DNA of 64,000 nt, taken from contig CAILXX010000017.1 of NCBI GenBank assembly GCA_903838295.1, positions 1-64,000 on the forward strand, read 5' to 3'. The notes under the pieces were generated by a model, which was not told the DNA's origin, ran no database searches, and saw only the letters and a program-made list of their open reading frames with translations. Of this stretch, positions 47,965-57,503 are shown one piece after another. Source of the stretch: an uncultured Actinomycetes bacterium (GTDB taxonomy: Bacteria > Actinomycetota > Actinomycetes > Nanopelagicales > Nanopelagicaceae). A program made the translations under genes and the position numbers. Numbering within the stretch: the first letter of the stretch is position 1; each line of letters begins with the position of its first letter.

Positions 47965-50175
47965 TTACTCAGCTGGTGAGTCAGTTGGAGTTGTTCCATC
48001 AGCAAGAACTGGAACCAAAGAGAACTTACCCTTTGGATCAATCTCATTGATCTCAACTTCAATCTTGTCGCCAACCTTCATTACCTCTTCGAGGTTTTCA
48101 ATGCGCTTGCCTCCGTGCATCTTGCGAATCTGCGAGATGTGGAGCAACCCATCTTTTCCAGGAACCAATGAGATGAAGGCACCAAAGGTTGCAAGTTTCA
48201 CAACGGAACCGTTGTAACGCTCTCCGACCTTAGGGATTACCGGATTAGCGATCGCTTCAACCATTGCCTTAGCGGCCTCTGCTTGTGAACCTTCAAGTGC
48301 GCCGATGTAGATGGTTCCATCATCTTCGATGGTGATATCTGCGCCGGTCTCATCTTGAATCTGGTTGATCATCTTGCCCTTAGGTCCGATGATTGCACCG
48401 ATCAGTTCAACCGGAACCTTGATCGAGATGATGCGTGGAGCCAAGAGGCTCATCTCATCTGGGGCATCGATTGCCTGATTCATGAGGTCGAGAATGAATA
48501 GACGAGCTTCCTTAGCTTGTAGCAAAGCTGCTGCAAGTACAGAAGCTGGAATACCATCAAGCTTGGTATCAAGTTGTAGCGCTGTGACAAAATCCTTTGT
48601 ACCAGCTACTTTGAAATCCATATCTCCGAATGCATCTTCTGCACCCAAGATATCGGTCAAAGCAACGTACTCGGTTTTTCCGTCAACGAGATCTGAAATC
48701 AGACCCATTGCGATTCCTGCAACTGATGCCTTAAGAGGGACGCCTGCATTGAGCAATGACAAAGTCGATGCACAAACAGATCCCATAGAAGTAGAGCCGT
48801 TAGAACCTAGCGCTTCTGAAACTTGGCGAATTGCATATGGAAATTCTTCGCGAGTTGGAAGAACTGGAAGCAAAGCACGTTCTGCAAGTGCACCATGTCC
48901 GATTTCGCGGCGCTTTGGCGAACCAACACGACCGGTTTCTCCGACTGAATATGGTGGGAAGTTGTAGTTGTGCATATAACGCTTATGGTGCTCTGGGCTC
49001 AAAGTGTCGAGCTGTTGCTCCATCTTAAGCATGTTGAGTGTGGTGACTCCAAGGATCTGGGTTTCGCCACGCTCGAAGATTGCAGAGCCGTGAACGCGAG
49101 GCATGACCTCTACTTCAGCAGTGATCGCACGAATATCGCGGACACCACGACCATCAATACGGATCTTCTCACGTAGTACGCGTTGACGAACCGACTTCTT
49201 TGTCACCGAACGAATCGCGGCAGAAACTTCCTTCTCGCGCCCCTCGAATTCTGAAGCTAACTGCTCTTTGGTTGCAGCGTTGATAGCGTCAAGTTTGGTT
49301 TCACGATCTTGCTTACCAGCAATTGTTAGGGCTTCTGCAATTTGAGATGCAGCAGCTTTCTCAACGGCGGCATAGACATCGTCTTGATAATCAAGGAAGA
49401 CAGGGAATTCACCGGTTGGCTTTGCAGCAACCTTTGCGAGCTCGTTCTGTGCATTACATAGCTGGCGGATAAATGGCTTTGCAGCCTCAAGCCCTTGCCC
49501 AACAATCTCTTCAGTTGGAGCCTGTGCGCCGCCCTTAATCAAACCAATTGTCTGAGTTGTGGCTTCAGCTTCAACCATGATGATTGCAATGTCATCACCG
49601 GCGATAGAGCCAGCAACAACCATGTCGAACACAGCGTTCTCTAAATCAGAGTGATTTGGGAATGCAACCCATTGACCATCAATCAAGGCAACGCGAACGG
49701 CCCCGATCGGGCCAGAGAATGGCAACCCCGCAAGTTGTGTAGACATCGAAGCCGCATTGATGGCAAGTACGTCATACATATGGTCTGGGTTTAATGCCAT
49801 GACCGTTACGACAACTTGTACCTCGTTACGCAAACCCTTTACGAATGCTGGACGAAGTGGGCGATCGATAAGGCGACAGGTAAGGATCGCATCTTCTGAT
49901 GGACGACCTTCGCGGCGGAAGAATGATCCTGGAATCTTTCCTGCTGCATACATACGCTCTTCTACATCCACTGTTAGTGGGAAGAAATCGAATTGATCCT
50001 TTGGCTGCTTTGAGGCAGTAGTTGCTGATAGCAACATTGAATCGTCATCTAAATAGACAAGTGCAGTTCCTGCAGCTTGCTTTGCAAGGCGTCCGGTTTC
50101 AAATCGGATCTCGCGCTTTCCGTGCTTGCCGTTATCAATATGTGCAACGGCGATTTTTACGTCTGGACCCTCCAT
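47965..50175 (-). CDS. pnp: Polyribonucleotide nucleotidyltransferase
   Basis: 736 residues. It degrades RNA 3' to 5' phosphorolytically and can add tails. Two RNase PH domains (about 15-230 and 340-570) flank a helical linker; KH (about 590-650, [14 protein letters not shown]) and S1 (about 660-730) follow. [20 protein letters not shown] marks the catalytic core. The ATG has GGAG 7 nt upstream. The rpsO-pnp spacer is strongly structured, as expected for processing-dependent control. Confidence 0.98.
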   Translation of the reverse strand: MEGPDVKIAVAHIDNGKHGKREIRFETGRLAKQAAGTALVYLDDDSMLLSATTASKQPKDQFDFFPLTVDVEERMYAAGKIPGSFFRREGRPSEDAILTCRLIDRPLRPAFVKGLRNEVQVVVTVMALNPDHMYDVLAINAASMSTQLAGLPFSGPIGAVRVALIDGQWVAFPNHSDLENAVFDMVVAGSIAGDDIAIIMVEAEATTQTIGLIKGGAQAPTEEIVGQGLEAAKPFIRQLCNAQNELAKVAAKPTGEFPVFLDYQDDVYAAVEKAAASQIAEALTIAGKQDRETKLDAINAATKEQLASEFEGREKEVSAAIRSVTKKSVRQRVLREKIRIDGRGVRDIRAITAEVEVMPRVHGSAIFERGETQILGVTTLNMLKMEQQLDTLSPEHHKRYMHNYNFPPYSVGETGRVGSPKRREIGHGALAERALLPVLPTREEFPYAIRQVSEALGSNGSTSMGSVCASTLSLLNAGVPLKASVAGIAMGLISDLVDGKTEYVALTDILGAEDAFGDMDFKVAGTKDFVTALQLDTKLDGIPASVLAAALLQAKEARLFILDLMNQAIDAPDEMSLLAPRIISIKVPVELIGAIIGPKGKMINQIQDETGADITIEDDGTIYIGALEGSQAEAAKAMVEAIANPVIPKVGERYNGSVVKLATFGAFISLVPGKDGLLHISQIRKMHGGKRIENLEEVMKVGDKIEVEINEIDPKGKFSLVPVLADGTTPTDSPAE

Positions 50176-50185
50176 GGGTCATCTC

Positions 50186-50286
50186 CATTTCTCAGTTCTC
50201 ACACATTAGGAAATGGATCTTCGATCGAAGTTCACGGAACTTGGTCCGTAAACCACTACCGAGGACCGATTTACTAAAGTGAGAAC
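50186..50286 (-). promoter_or_regulatory. Structured rpsO-pnp intergenic RNA
   Basis: An outer 8-bp inverted repeat (GTTCTCAC 50195-50202, GTGAGAAC 50279-50286) encloses several inner ones: CTTCGATCGAAG (50219-50230), AAGTTC-ACG-GAACTT (50228-50242), and an interleaved pair GGTCC/GGACC (50243-50247, 50263-50267) with GTAAA/TTTAC (50248-50252, 50270-50274). CATTTC/GAAATG (50186-50191, 50210-50215) overlaps the pnp ribosome-site region. This resembles the double-stranded processing sites known between rpsO and pnp in other bacteria. Confidence 0.7.
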
Positions 50287-50297
50287 AGTTACTTAAA

Positions 50298-50567
50298 TTA
50301 GCGGCGAATACCGAGCTTTTCGATAATCGCTCTGTAACGAGTCACGTCTGTCTTTGCAAGATATTGCAGAATACGACGGCGCTTACCAACCAACAACAAG
50401 AGTCCACGACGGTTGTGGTGATCATTCTTATTAGTCTTGAGGTGTTCGGTAATCTCTTCGATACGACGAGAGAGCAGTGCAATTTGAGCCTCTGGGCTTC
50501 CTGTGTCAGTGGCGGAAGCGCCGTACTTTGCGATGATCTCTTTTTTCTCTGCAGGCTGTAAGGCCAT
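50298..50567 (-). CDS. rpsO: Ribosomal protein uS15
   Basis: 89 residues, 16S rRNA central-domain binder. [21 protein letters not shown] and the [19 protein letters not shown] stretch are diagnostic. Start ATG with AAGGAG 6 nt upstream. It is followed by pnp in the common bacterial order. Confidence 0.98.
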   Translation of the reverse strand: MALQPAEKKEIIAKYGASATDTGSPEAQIALLSRRIEEITEHLKTNKNDHHNRRGLLLLVGKRRRILQYLAKTDVTRYRAIIEKLGIRR

Positions 50568-50644
50568 GTGGCGCTCCTTTTACTTTCACGAGGGCCTCGG
50601 TGTGATTCACGAAGGCGCACTTTCTCGCTTGTGGGCATAGGTTA
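50568..50644 (-). promoter_or_regulatory. rpsO promoter and candidate S15 leader
   Basis: TAACCT (50644-50639) is a -10 placing the start near 50632 and giving a leader of about 65 nt. In it, GCGCCUU (50618-50612) can pair with AAGGAGCGC (50579-50571), hiding the ribosome site, and a small CGAG-GCC-CUCG hairpin lies between. S15 autoregulates through leader RNAs in several phyla, including Actinobacteria; the fit to a known class is not established here. Confidence 0.5.
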
Positions 50645-50697
50645 TCAGCGGGCCACCGCTGGAGAGAAATCGAGGCTAGAACGAGCGTGAAACAGGC

Positions 50698-51561
50698 TCA
50701 GTCTGTGAGCTCTTTAGCCTTAAGACAATCTTCTTTCATTTGAATCAATAACGCATCAAGGCCATCGAATTTCACGGTGTCACGGAGTCTAAAACCAAAA
50801 TCGAGTTTGGCTACTTGATCGTAAAGTTCTAGTCCTACTTGATCGATTGCATAAGCCTCTACCTGTCGACCTCTCACTCCCGGGAAAGTGGGGTTAGTGC
50901 CGATAGAAATCGCAGCTTGCCAACGATCACTACCAACGCTGAGCCATCCAGCATAAACACCATCCGCCGGAATTGTAGAATTCTCTTCTAAGCCTAAGTT
51001 GGCGGTTGGGTAACCAATAGTTCGCCCCCGTTTTTCGCCATGCACAACCGGACCTCGAAGATAGAAGGGTCGAGTCAATAATTCATTTGCGCGTTCGATA
51101 TCTCCATCAGCAACAAGTGCGCGAATCCGAGAAGAAGAGATTGGGCTCCCCCGATCCTCCGCCAGCGGTACCGCGCTAACACCAAATCCCTGTGCATGTT
51201 CTTTAAGAAAATTGACATTGCCTGAAGCCTTATGACCAAAAGTAAAGTTTGCTCCCACGGTGACATGAGTTGCATGCAACTGATCAACTAAAATTTCAGA
51301 GATAAAATGCTCAGGGGTTTTTGCGGCAAACTCTTTTGTAAAAGTCAGGACAACGACATCTACAGCGCCACAGCTTTTCAGAAGAGTGATTCGATCCGCC
51401 AGCGACACAAGTGCGGATGGGGTCCGTTCCGGCGCGAAGATAGAAGTTGGATGGGGGTCAAAAGTTAGAACTGTGACCGGACCGTGTATGGCAGCTTCGC
51501 GAATAATCTCCTGATGTCCTTTATGAACACCATCAAAGATGCCGATCGCGATTGATTTCAT
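50698..51561 (-). CDS. ribF: Bifunctional riboflavin kinase / FAD synthetase
   Basis: 287 residues. An N-terminal adenylyltransferase domain (GIFDGVHKGHQEII, then SSSRIRALVADGDIERANELL) and a C-terminal kinase domain (GYPTANLGLEENSTIPADGVY) make FMN and FAD. It ends 54 bp upstream of the rpsO -10. It follows truB by 4 bp. Confidence 0.96.
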   Translation of the reverse strand: MKSIAIGIFDGVHKGHQEIIREAAIHGPVTVLTFDPHPTSIFAPERTPSALVSLADRITLLKSCGAVDVVVLTFTKEFAAKTPEHFISEILVDQLHATHVTVGANFTFGHKASGNVNFLKEHAQGFGVSAVPLAEDRGSPISSSRIRALVADGDIERANELLTRPFYLRGPVVHGEKRGRTIGYPTANLGLEENSTIPADGVYAGWLSVGSDRWQAAISIGTNPTFPGVRGRQVEAYAIDQVGLELYDQVAKLDFGFRLRDTVKFDGLDALLIQMKEDCLKAKELTD

Positions 51562-51565
51562 CCGA

Positions 51566-52441
51566 TTATTCTTTCACGGAAACCAAGGTTGGCGTGGCCA
51601 TAGTTACACCCGATAGTTCTTTGTTCTCCAGCAGGGCGGCAAAATCTCCCGCAGAAGTAAGAGCAGCAGTAATGCCAGATTCCGGACTTGCACTTATGAC
51701 GCGACCGAATGAAATCTCATTGAGCTCCTGCGGATCAAGCCTGCGAATTGGCAGGATCCGAGAGATTCCAGTAGATGTAGCGATTGGCTCCGCTGATTCC
51801 CAAGATTGGCATTCGCCAATATCAAATGGAGCTACACGGGTTCTACGTAAGTGAGTCAAGTGACCGCCTACTTCTAACGCATCACCTAAATCACGAGCGA
51901 TCGCACGGATATACGTGCCGGCCGAACAACTGACTGAAACTGTAATCTCAATCGAGGAAGCGCCGCGTGCAATGGCGTGAATATCAATGGATTCAATAGT
52001 AACTTCGCGCGAAGGTAGTTCAACTTTTTCACCTGCCCGCATCCGTTGATGAGCGGTTTTGCCGTCAATTTTTATCGCTGAGACAGAGCTTGGCCGTTGT
52101 GAAATATTTCCGACCATTTTTGATAATTCAAATCGAATCGTTTCATCAGTCACTGCAGCTATCTTTGATTCTTCTGCTGTAAATATTATTTCGCCTTCGG
52201 CATCGTCAGTAACAGTGGCCTTGCCTAATAAAATCGTAGCGTCATATGCCTTCTTGCCTTCAACAACATATTGAAGCAATCGCGTAGCATTTCCTATTCC
52301 AATCACCAAGACTCCAGTTGCCATAGGGTCCAAAGTCCCCGCATGGCCAACCTTCTTGGTAGCAAATCGCCGACGGACCTTTGCGACAACGTCATGGCTC
52401 GTCATTCCTCCCGCTTTATCAACGAGTAAGAATCCGTTCAT
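51566..52441 (-). CDS. truB: tRNA pseudouridine-55 synthase
   Basis: 291 residues. It makes pseudouridine 55 in the T-loop. The catalytic Asp is in GTLDPMATGVLVIG; KAYDATILLGKATVTDDAEG and the RAIARDLG segment are typical. It lies 12 bp after rbfA. Confidence 0.97.
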   Translation of the reverse strand: MNGFLLVDKAGGMTSHDVVAKVRRRFATKKVGHAGTLDPMATGVLVIGIGNATRLLQYVVEGKKAYDATILLGKATVTDDAEGEIIFTAEESKIAAVTDETIRFELSKMVGNISQRPSSVSAIKIDGKTAHQRMRAGEKVELPSREVTIESIDIHAIARGASSIEITVSVSCSAGTYIRAIARDLGDALEVGGHLTHLRRTRVAPFDIGECQSWESAEPIATSTGISRILPIRRLDPQELNEISFGRVISASPESGITAALTSAGDFAALLENKELSGVTMATPTLVSVKE

Positions 52442-52453
52442 ATACCAGGGGTG

Positions 52454-52870
52454 TTATTCGTGAATCTTGTAAGGATCAACATCGCCCACCGGCTTTGCAT
52501 TTTCGCGCAGCTTCGCAAGTTCGGCATCGGCCGCTCTCACTGATGACATCAGATCGTTCATGGCAGTGGCAGACTCTTGTAATCCATCCGCAAAGAACTC
52601 CAAAGTGGGAGTAATTCGAAGCCCCAAAGCGCTCCCAACTTCGCGGCGAATCAACCCTTTTGCAGATGTGAGGGCTGCGGCAGTTCCAGATTGAGCTTCG
52701 CCATCGCCGAGAACGGTGTAAAAAATGGATGCCTGTTGTAAATCGCCAGTCACGCGCACGTCGGTGACCGTGATAAAACCAAGGCGTGGATCTTTAACCT
52801 TGGTCTCTAAAGTTACGGCGATCACTTCCTTGATGCGATCGGCGACTTTTAGCGCACGATTAGATGGCAT
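52454..52870 (-). CDS. rbfA: Ribosome-binding factor A
   Basis: 138 residues, KH-like fold, maturation of the 30S subunit. RVADRIKEVIAVTLETKVKDPRLG opens the domain and LRITPTLEFFADG closes it. The ATG directly follows the infB stop (TAAATG). Confidence 0.96.
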   Translation of the reverse strand: MPSNRALKVADRIKEVIAVTLETKVKDPRLGFITVTDVRVTGDLQQASIFYTVLGDGEAQSGTAAALTSAKGLIRREVGSALGLRITPTLEFFADGLQESATAMNDLMSSVRAADAELAKLRENAKPVGDVDPYKIHE

Positions 52871-55582
52871 TTATGCTCGCTTCTTCTCGCGAATCTCAAA
52901 TACCTGAATGACATCGCCGACTTCGAGCTCCTTGTATGAACCAAGTCCAATACCGCACTCGAATCCATCTTTGACCTCGGTTGCGTCATCCTTAAAGCGG
53001 CGAAGCGATTCGATCGAAAGGTTCTCCCCGACAATGGCTCCGTTACGCAAAGTACGCGCCTTGGCATTTCGACGAATAAATCCGTCGAGTACCAAGCAAC
53101 CCGCGATGTTTCCGAACTTGCTCGACTTGAAGATATCCCTAACTTCGGCATTACCAAGAATTGCTTCTTCGTATTCTGGCTTGAGTAGACCTTTAAGAGA
53201 AGCTTCAATCTCCTCGATTGCGTTATAGATGACTGTATAGAAGCGAACTTCTACACCTTCTTGATCCGCAAAGATTGCCGTCTGTGGTTCTGGCTTCACA
53301 TTGAAACCAATGATCACGGCAGTAGAAGCTGAAGCGAGAGTTACATCGTTCTTGGTAATAGCTCCGACGCCTCGATGGATAACGCGCAGGTCAACATCGC
53401 TACCAACATCGAGTAGCAGCAAAGCATCTTCCAGCGCTTCAACAGAACCAGATACGTCACCCTTGATAATCAAATTAAGAGTGCTGACCTTTGACTGCTC
53501 CATAAAGTCTTCAAGTGAGACCTTCTTACGAGTCTTAGCAAGAAGTGCGTTACGAGTAGCAAGTTGACGCTTTTCAGCAATCTGACGAGCGGTACGGTCA
53601 TCTTCAGCAACGATGAATGAATCACCAGCACCTGGAACAGAGGTAAATCCGAGTACCTGAACCGGACGTGATGGGCCCGCTTCTGAAACCGGATCACCAT
53701 TCTCATCCAACATGGCACGAACTCGACCATAAGCACCACCAGCGACGATTGCGTCACCGACATGAAGTGTTCCGCGTTGAACCAGTACGGTTGCAACTGG
53801 GCCACGTCCCTTATCAAGATTTGCTTCGATAGCGACACCGCGAGCAACGTCATTAGCAACGGCACGTAGATCAAGTGCTGCATCCGCAGTAAGAAGAACG
53901 CTCTCGATAAGAGCATCGATACCTTCTCCAGACTTTGCAGATACGTTCACAAATATTGTGGTTCCGCCATATTCTTCAGCGATCAAGTTATATTCGGTCA
54001 ACTGTTGGCGGACCTTATCTGGGTTTGCGCCCTCCTTATCAACCTTGTTAACCGCAACAACGATTGGGACATCAGCTGCTTGAGCATGGTTAAGCGCTTC
54101 GATGGTCTGAGGCATTACGCCATCATCTGCAGCAACAACCAAGATCGCAATATCCGTGACCTTCGCACCTCGAGCACGCATAGCGGTGAAAGCTTCGTGA
54201 CCAGGTGTATCAATGAAGGTAATTGCGCGCTCTACCCCTTCGTGCATGCGGTGAATTTGGTAGGCACCAATGTGCTGGGTAATGCCACCGGCTTCGTGCT
54301 TCACGACTTCAGTTGAGCGAATCGCATCCAACAAACGAGTCTTACCATGATCGACGTGACCCATCACAGTGACGATTGGCGAGCGCACGACTAAATCTTC
54401 ATCGGAAATATCTTCTAGCTCTTGCGCTAAGTTGATATCGAACTCTTCAAGAAGTTCACGGTCTTCGTCTTCTGGGCTAACGACCTGGATTACGAAACCA
54501 AGTTCGCCGCCCAGAATCGAGAAAGTATCTTCATCAACCGATTGAGTTGCCGTCACCATTTCACCTAAGTGGAATAGCGCCGAAACTAATGAGGCAGGAT
54601 CTGCATTGATCTTCTCTGCAAAGTCCATGAGGGAGGCTCCGCGACGCAAACGAATTACTGTCTTGCCATCACCGTGCGGAACAACTGCTCCACCAAGTGA
54701 AGGCGCCGCCATATTGTCGAACTCTTCGCGAAGAGCCTTCTTACTCTTATGCGCCTTGCCCTTCTTGCTTCCTTGCTTACCAAATGCACCTGCAGTGCCG
54801 CCACGTTGATGACGACCGCCGCCTTTTCCACCAAATGTTGATGGCGCAGAAGATGGTGCTGCTGACGGTGAACGATATGGAGAACTTCCAGGTGCGCCAC
54901 TTGAGCCACCAGCACCTGCTGGACGAGGTGCACCAGTACCTGGGGCGCCTGCTGGACGAGGTGGGCGTGCGGCAAATCCAGGACGAACAGCGCCTGGGCG
55001 ATTACCCGACATTGGTGGGCGTTCACCGGGGCGAATTGGACGATTTGCAGGTGGGCGAGGAATTGCACCACCGGCCGATGCACTAAATGGATTGTTACCT
55101 GCGCGAGGAGGGCGAGGAATTGAAGGTCCGCCCGATGCGCCAAATGGATTGTTACCAGGACGTGGTGGGCGAGGGAGTGAAGCTTCACCGCTCTCATCTG
55201 CTGGAGTTGATGGAGCCACAGGAGGCTTCGGCGCAGATGGCACAACCGACTGGGTTGAAATAGGAGCGGTTGCGCCAGCGCTGATTCCTAATTGATTTCG
55301 AGTGGATTCATCCAATTGCGCAATCGCTGCGTCAATCTCTTCTTGTGTTGGCTCTGACTTTTTAGGAGCAGCTTTCTTCGCTGCTGCCTTCTTGGTTGCC
55401 TTGGGAGCAGCTTCAACCGGTTTCATATCCGGGAACTTCTCCATAAGTTTGCGCACCACTGGTGCTTCAACCGTTGATGATGCAGATCGAACGAACTCGC
55501 CAACTTCTTGTAACTTAGCGAGGAGCTCTTTACTTTCGAGCCCTAATTCTTTTGCTAATTCGTAAACGCGGACCTTTGCCAC
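52871..55582 (-). CDS. infB: Translation initiation factor IF-2
   Basis: 903 residues. It delivers initiator tRNA and promotes subunit joining. The N-terminal IF2_N domain ([20 protein letters not shown]) is followed by a Lys/Ala segment and a long Pro/Gly/Arg-rich region (about 120-300) with tandem repeats. The G domain begins [14 protein letters not shown], with IDTPGHEAF and NKVDKE. Domains III and IV follow. The start is GTG with GGAAGG 5 nt upstream. It follows ylxR across a 96-bp spacer with a hairpin. Confidence 0.98.
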   Translation of the reverse strand: MAKVRVYELAKELGLESKELLAKLQEVGEFVRSASSTVEAPVVRKLMEKFPDMKPVEAAPKATKKAAAKKAAPKKSEPTQEEIDAAIAQLDESTRNQLGISAGATAPISTQSVVPSAPKPPVAPSTPADESGEASLPRPPRPGNNPFGASGGPSIPRPPRAGNNPFSASAGGAIPRPPANRPIRPGERPPMSGNRPGAVRPGFAARPPRPAGAPGTGAPRPAGAGGSSGAPGSSPYRSPSAAPSSAPSTFGGKGGGRHQRGGTAGAFGKQGSKKGKAHKSKKALREEFDNMAAPSLGGAVVPHGDGKTVIRLRRGASLMDFAEKINADPASLVSALFHLGEMVTATQSVDEDTFSILGGELGFVIQVVSPEDEDRELLEEFDINLAQELEDISDEDLVVRSPIVTVMGHVDHGKTRLLDAIRSTEVVKHEAGGITQHIGAYQIHRMHEGVERAITFIDTPGHEAFTAMRARGAKVTDIAILVVAADDGVMPQTIEALNHAQAADVPIVVAVNKVDKEGANPDKVRQQLTEYNLIAEEYGGTTIFVNVSAKSGEGIDALIESVLLTADAALDLRAVANDVARGVAIEANLDKGRGPVATVLVQRGTLHVGDAIVAGGAYGRVRAMLDENGDPVSEAGPSRPVQVLGFTSVPGAGDSFIVAEDDRTARQIAEKRQLATRNALLAKTRKKVSLEDFMEQSKVSTLNLIIKGDVSGSVEALEDALLLLDVGSDVDLRVIHRGVGAITKNDVTLASASTAVIIGFNVKPEPQTAIFADQEGVEVRFYTVIYNAIEEIEASLKGLLKPEYEEAILGNAEVRDIFKSSKFGNIAGCLVLDGFIRRNAKARTLRNGAIVGENLSIESLRRFKDDATEVKDGFECGIGLGSYKELEVGDVIQVFEIREKKRA
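55075..55190. repeat. 57-bp (19-residue) tandem repeat within infB
   Basis: Two units encode [19 protein letters not shown] and [19 protein letters not shown], 57 bp apart, followed by a partial PRPP unit. They lie in the disordered arm of IF-2 that varies in length between species. Confidence 0.75.
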
Positions 55583-55641
55583 AGTAGCCTTCCTGGTTCT
55601 CGGCCCCTGCGTCTATCGCGGAGCCTAAATAAATGCCTTAC

Positions 55642-55664
55642 TCATGAGCGCGCGGTGCTCATGA
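55642..55664 (-). other. Hairpin in the ylxR-infB spacer
   Basis: TCATGAGC (55642-55649) and GCTCATGA (55657-55664) form an 8-bp stem with a 7-nt G/C loop. It is not followed by a T-run, so a terminator is unlikely; an RNA structure in the infB leader fits better. Confidence 0.65.
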
Positions 55665-55682
55665 TTGTGTTTGTGCCTTCAT
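55659..55682 (-). CDS. Possible 7-codon leader ORF before infB
   Basis: An ATG overlapping the ylxR stop (ATGA) opens MKAQTQS and stops at TGA inside the hairpin. A perfect AAGGAG lies 6 nt upstream. It may be a translated leader, or only a chance result of the ylxR 3' end. No peptide function is claimed. Confidence 0.3.
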   Translation of the reverse strand: MKAQTQS

Positions 55683-55939
55683 TGTTTGCTCCTTAGGTTT
55701 ACTTCTTTTAAAAATGCTTCGAGCTTCTCTGTCGATAGATCTTCGGCGGACTTAAAAGCCCGACTAAATGATCTGCGTTGCTGGGCGATTCCAAAACACT
55801 TTGGATGAAGCCAAGCTCCTCGACCCCCTAGTTTGTGATCGGGATCAGGGATTACCTGACCTTCGTTCACTACCAAGTGGAGAAGATCTTTCGAACTCTC
55901 CCGGCTCCGACAGGCGATACAACTGCGCATCGGGACCAT
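55679..55939 (-). CDS. ylxR: YlxR family RNA-binding protein
   Basis: 86 residues (DUF448). The MRSCIACRSRESSKDLLHLV start and GGRGAWLHPKCFGIAQQRRSFSRAF are characteristic. The small basic protein sits between nusA and infB as in most bacteria, with roles proposed in RNase P regulation or transcription. The ATG at 55939 (MVPMRSC) was chosen over an upstream in-frame start at 55960. Confidence 0.92.
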   Translation of the reverse strand: MVPMRSCIACRSRESSKDLLHLVVNEGQVIPDPDHKLGGRGAWLHPKCFGIAQQRRSFSRAFKSAEDLSTEKLEAFLKEVNLRSKQ

Positions 55940-55977
55940 TAAGGAGAACCTTACCTGCAAGACGCCCTGTCGCGTAA

Positions 55978-57018
55978 TTACTGCGGTTCAGGCTCTGAAT
56001 CTGCGCTTATTTCCGCGTCCTCTAGTAGGTCGCTGGGCTTGCGGATTCGTTCCACGGGATTGTCTGGGTGGATATCAATTCGCCAGCCAGTCAATCGAGC
56101 GGCCAGACGAGCATTCTGTCCATCCTTGCCGATAGCTAAAGAGAGTTGAAAATCAGGAACAACGACTTTTGCAGATTTTGTTTCCAGATCCACGATTTCC
56201 ACGCTTGTGACGCGAGCTGGCGCAAGTGCGTTGCCTACATAAACAGCCGGGTCTTCAGAGTAATCAACGATGTCAATCTTTTCGCCATTGAGTTCATCCA
56301 TAACTGCTTTAGCACGAGCTCCCATTGGACCGATCAACGCACCTTTAGGACTCACGCCAGCGCGATTAGATCGGACAGATACTTTAGAGCGATGTCCTGG
56401 TTCGCGGGATACCCCAATGATTTCGACCACTCGATCTTTAACTTCAGGGACTTCTAAAGAGAAGAGCATCTTTACAAACATGGGATGCGTGCGAGAGAGA
56501 GTTACTTCGGGACCTTTGAGCCCTTGCTTCACATCGACGACAAAGGCTTTAATGCGATCGCCATGCTTATAGCTTTCTGTAGGGACTTGTTCGATTAACG
56601 GCACTTTACCTTCAACGCGACCGAGATCAACATAAATGATATTTACATCCCGGCCTTGCAAGACAACGCCAGAGATAATGTCGCCGACATTTCCTGAGAA
56701 CTCCTCAACAATTCCAGCGTCATTCATCGCGCGCATTTTCTCTTTAAGAACCTTGCGGACTACTGACTTAATCGTCCTTTCAAAACCTTCAGGCATGTGA
56801 GTGATGGTCTCGGTATAAACACCTTCAGAATCAAATTGTGGGACATGGATCAATATTTCGCCATCTTGACGATTAAGTACGGCACGACCTTGCGGCATCG
56901 CTTCGGGTAATTCGCCATAACTTTCGGTCACAGTCTGCTCTATGGAATTGATTAACTTTTCAAGTGGAATATTCTTTTCTACCGTCAGGGCTAATAGAGC
57001 ATCGACATCAACACTCAT
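55978..57018 (-). CDS. nusA: Transcription termination/antitermination factor NusA
   Basis: 346 residues. An N-terminal polymerase-binding domain (about 1-105), S1 (about 110-175) and two KH domains (about 200-330, with IGPMGARAKAVMDEL and AIGKDGQNARLAARLTGWRIDI) are visible. The Glu-rich tail is short and the C-terminal acidic repeats of E. coli NusA are absent. It starts 2 nt after rimP. Confidence 0.97.
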   Translation of the reverse strand: MSVDVDALLALTVEKNIPLEKLINSIEQTVTESYGELPEAMPQGRAVLNRQDGEILIHVPQFDSEGVYTETITHMPEGFERTIKSVVRKVLKEKMRAMNDAGIVEEFSGNVGDIISGVVLQGRDVNIIYVDLGRVEGKVPLIEQVPTESYKHGDRIKAFVVDVKQGLKGPEVTLSRTHPMFVKMLFSLEVPEVKDRVVEIIGVSREPGHRSKVSVRSNRAGVSPKGALIGPMGARAKAVMDELNGEKIDIVDYSEDPAVYVGNALAPARVTSVEIVDLETKSAKVVVPDFQLSLAIGKDGQNARLAARLTGWRIDIHPDNPVERIRKPSDLLEDAEISADSEPEPQ

Positions 57019-57020
57019 TA

Positions 57021-57482
57021 TTATGCCTCTGCTTTCAAAGATTTGAATTCGATTTCTATTAGCGCACGGTTGACAGTGCTAAATTCGACTTCGTCGCCAT
57101 CGATGGTAACCGCGGTATTTGTCAGCTCTCCGATACGTCCCTTAATTATGGATCCCTCATTTAGCGTAATTTCTACGAGGCGGCCATGGTTTTTCTTCCA
57201 GTGTCTTGGCAATGTAAGTGGCCGTTCTATCCCGGGTGAAGTAACTTCTAAAGTAAATGGGGTGCTTCCTAATTCAGGAAGATTTTCGAGGATATCGGAG
57301 ATGGCCTTGGTAACTATTGTTACTTGATCCAGGTTGAGATGGGCTTCGCTATCTATGACAACGGTAAGAGTTTTTGGAGAGCCACCTAATAAAGTAACTT
57401 CTTCGAGAAAATTGCCAGACCCTTCAATAATCGGGGTTATCGCTTGCTTTATCGCGTCTATGACGTCGATGGCTGGGCTCAT
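57021..57482 (-). CDS. rimP: Ribosome maturation factor RimP
   Basis: 153 residues, needed for 30S maturation. LEVTSPGIERPLTLPRHW is the family signature. It heads the classical rimP–nusA–ylxR–infB–rbfA–truB order. Confidence 0.95.
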   Translation of the reverse strand: MSPAIDVIDAIKQAITPIIEGSGNFLEEVTLLGGSPKTLTVVIDSEAHLNLDQVTIVTKAISDILENLPELGSTPFTLEVTSPGIERPLTLPRHWKKNHGRLVEITLNEGSIIKGRIGELTNTAVTIDGDEVEFSTVNRALIEIEFKSLKAEA

Positions 57483-57503
57483 TGCTGGCTCACTTTCCGC
57501 TAT

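Noticed and set aside
54655-55245. Long minus-strand frame of 196 codons rich in His, Leu and Gln, and a plus-strand frame 54697-55086
   Set aside because: Both are other-frame readings of the repetitive Pro/Gly region of infB; composition is a by-product of the repeats.
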